Source: Planctomycetaceae bacterium (GTDB lineage Bacteria > Planctomycetota > Planctomycetia > Pirellulales > Pirellulaceae). From it: 43,297 nucleotides of DNA. A program made the position numbers and the translations under genes. The notes beneath the pieces were generated by a model, which did no database searches, was not told where the DNA came from, and was given only the letters and a program-made list of their open reading frames with translations. Numbering within the stretch: the first letter of the stretch is position 1; the number at the start of each line of letters is the position of its first letter. Below are positions 42,433 through 43,297 of the stretch, one piece after another. The stretch lies in assembly GCA_007694185.1 (NCBI GenBank), contig RECD01000078.1, positions 1 to 43,297 on the forward strand, given 5' to 3'.

Positions 42433-42788
42433 ATCGCATCGAAAGCGCCCGGCTGTACGTCGATGAAGATGCGATGAATCACCGCGTCATTACCGGATTG
42501 CGAGCGAGGAATCATGACGTCTTGACGGCTCTGGAGGGAGGAGCTGTCGGCGACGACGATGCGCACCAGTTGCGTTTCGCGACGGCCCAAGGTCGAGTGC
42601 TGTACACGTTCAATGTTGGGGATTTTTGCCGACTTCACGCGGCCTTTTTGGCAAGCGGTGAACGGCATGCGGGGATCATCGTGAGCGTTAGGCAAGGCTA
42701 TTCGGTCGGAGAGCAGGTCAAACGACTATCAGCGCTTCTCAACGCGATTTCCAGCGATGAGTTTCGCGATCGGCTCGAGTTTCTTTGA
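42429..42788 (+). CDS. DUF5615-family PIN-like toxin
   Basis: A 119-residue PIN-like protein: 'LYVDEDAMNHRVITGLRARN' carries the first acidic residues, 'EGGAVGDDDAHQLRFATAQG' the central acidic cluster and 'VLYTFNVGDFCRLH' the last motif, together forming the likely metal-dependent nuclease site. All expected acidic residues seem present. Proteins of this kind are predicted RNases, held by the DUF433 partner encoded just upstream. Its stop lies eight bases from the stop of the convergent DUF4391 gene. Confidence 0.88.
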   Translation: MNRIESARLYVDEDAMNHRVITGLRARNHDVLTALEGGAVGDDDAHQLRFATAQGRVLYTFNVGDFCRLHAAFLASGERHAGIIVSVRQGYSVGEQVKRLSALLNAISSDEFRDRLEFL

Positions 42789-42796
42789 GTACAGAC

Positions 42797-43297
42797 TCAC
42801 ATCCGCTCCTTGGTGGCGGCGATTGCCTGCTCGATCCGTTTGATTTTGAGATTCAGCTCGACCTGACGGGCTACTTGCTTTTCCTTCGAGGCCTGGGATC
42901 GCAACTGAGCGATCTGCCGGGTCAGTCGGGCATGGATGTTCAACGCTTCGCGTCGAGCCCGTGCCGCATCGCCCCGCACCACTCCAACACGGCCCGATGA
43001 TTTGCGACGCCTGCAACGCTTCGACACACTCGACCCAGCCCTGGTATAGGACGAATAGATCCGTCCGCGGCTGGGGCGTTAGCCGGAAGTCTCGCGGTAT
43101 TGCGGGCTCGGCGCCGAACAATTCCTGAGACTGAATGACTGCCCCGTCGATGACCATCCGCCCTGCTTCATTCCGTGCGTTCCGCTTGTGAGCGACCGAG
43201 TGGTCAATCGCCTTGTCGCCCTGGGTGGCCTGCAGAAGCGGGTAGCGTTGCGAGGGGTGCAACCCAAGGTGATCCAAAGCGTGACGCGACACTCGAC
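42797..43297 (-). pseudogene. Frameshifted DUF4391-family gene, 5' end outside the window
   Basis: The C-terminal part of a DUF4391 protein is encoded in two frames. From the window edge one frame gives 'LGLHPSQRYPLLQATQGDKA', 'NEAGRMVIDGAVIQSQELFG' and 'ECVEALQASQIIG'. At the CCC run 42993-42995 (GGG on the coding strand) one base too many shifts the frame, and the second frame continues with 'DAARARREALNIHARL' and 'KEKQVARQVELNLKIKRIEQ', which is the family's conserved end. DUF4391 genes commonly accompany restriction-type helicase and methylase genes. The neighbours to the right cannot be seen. It is disrupted as it stands; a sequencing error remains possible. Confidence 0.65.

Overview
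The window looks like chromosomal DNA of a planctomycete, most likely of the Pirellulales type. The reasons are the high GC content, many GTG and TTG starts with patchy Shine-Dalgarno sites, many secreted, lipo- and zinc-ribbon membrane proteins without wider relatives, a serine/threonine kinase, a planctomycete-style primary sigma factor, and a pyrB gene paired with a degenerate dihydroorotase. This is inferred from recognised protein families; no rRNA or tRNA is present to fix the taxonomy.

Layout. 1-5.2 kb (minus): a prepilin-peptidase-like membrane protease, a secreted protein, a large zinc-ribbon/membrane protein and a Trm112-like protein. 5.5-10.4 kb (plus): a secreted tyrosine/proline-motif protein, an ABC-2 type permease and two tandem, overlapping DUF21/CBS (CNNM-type) membrane proteins. 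10.4-12.8 kb (minus): a GntP permease with a large insertion, ending at a clear terminator, and a small Cys-motif protein. 12.9-17 kb: an M81 (MlrC-like) peptidase, a small secreted protein, a response regulator and glyA. 17.1-20.2 kb: a large HExxH metalloprotease with its own terminator. 20.3-22.5 kb (minus): an overlapping three-gene operon of a zinc-ribbon membrane protein, a catalytically dead AroE homologue and a SMUG1-type uracil-DNA glycosylase. 23.3-24.9 kb: the primary sigma factor with a strong terminator. 25-31.3 kb: a lipoprotein, a YmdB phosphodiesterase, a Dabb protein, then a tight minus-strand run of lipoprotein, methyltransferase, LarE and Ser/Thr kinase. 31.5-36.3 kb (plus): dnaN, then a coupled operon of response regulator, DUF423 protein, pyrB and a pseudo-dihydroorotase. 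36.4-40.8 kb (plus): a ThuA-like protein, moaD, moaE, a cysteine desulfurase, a YkgJ-type Cys-cluster protein, HU and a small lipoprotein.

From about 41.0 kb to the right edge the character changes. This stretch holds a C-terminal hsdM remnant, an N-terminal fic remnant, a frameshifted STAS-like (DUF4325) gene, an intact DUF433/DUF5615 toxin-antitoxin-like pair, and a frameshifted DUF4391 gene that runs off the window. It reads as a decaying defence island. Between the hsdM and fic remnants lies a 13-bp direct repeat present three times at an exact 40-bp period.

The core genes serve pyrimidine synthesis (pyrB with its likely non-catalytic partner), one-carbon metabolism (glyA), replication (dnaN), transcription (sigma factor), nucleoid structure (HU), molybdopterin synthesis (moaD, moaE, probably with sulfur from the adjacent desulfurase) and DNA repair (SMUG1). 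I found no wholly new system with certainty. The best leads are the dead-AroE/SMUG1 operon, the LarE/kinase operon, the GntP insertion, the long inverted repeat upstream of the sigma gene, and the 40-bp-period repeats in the relic island.
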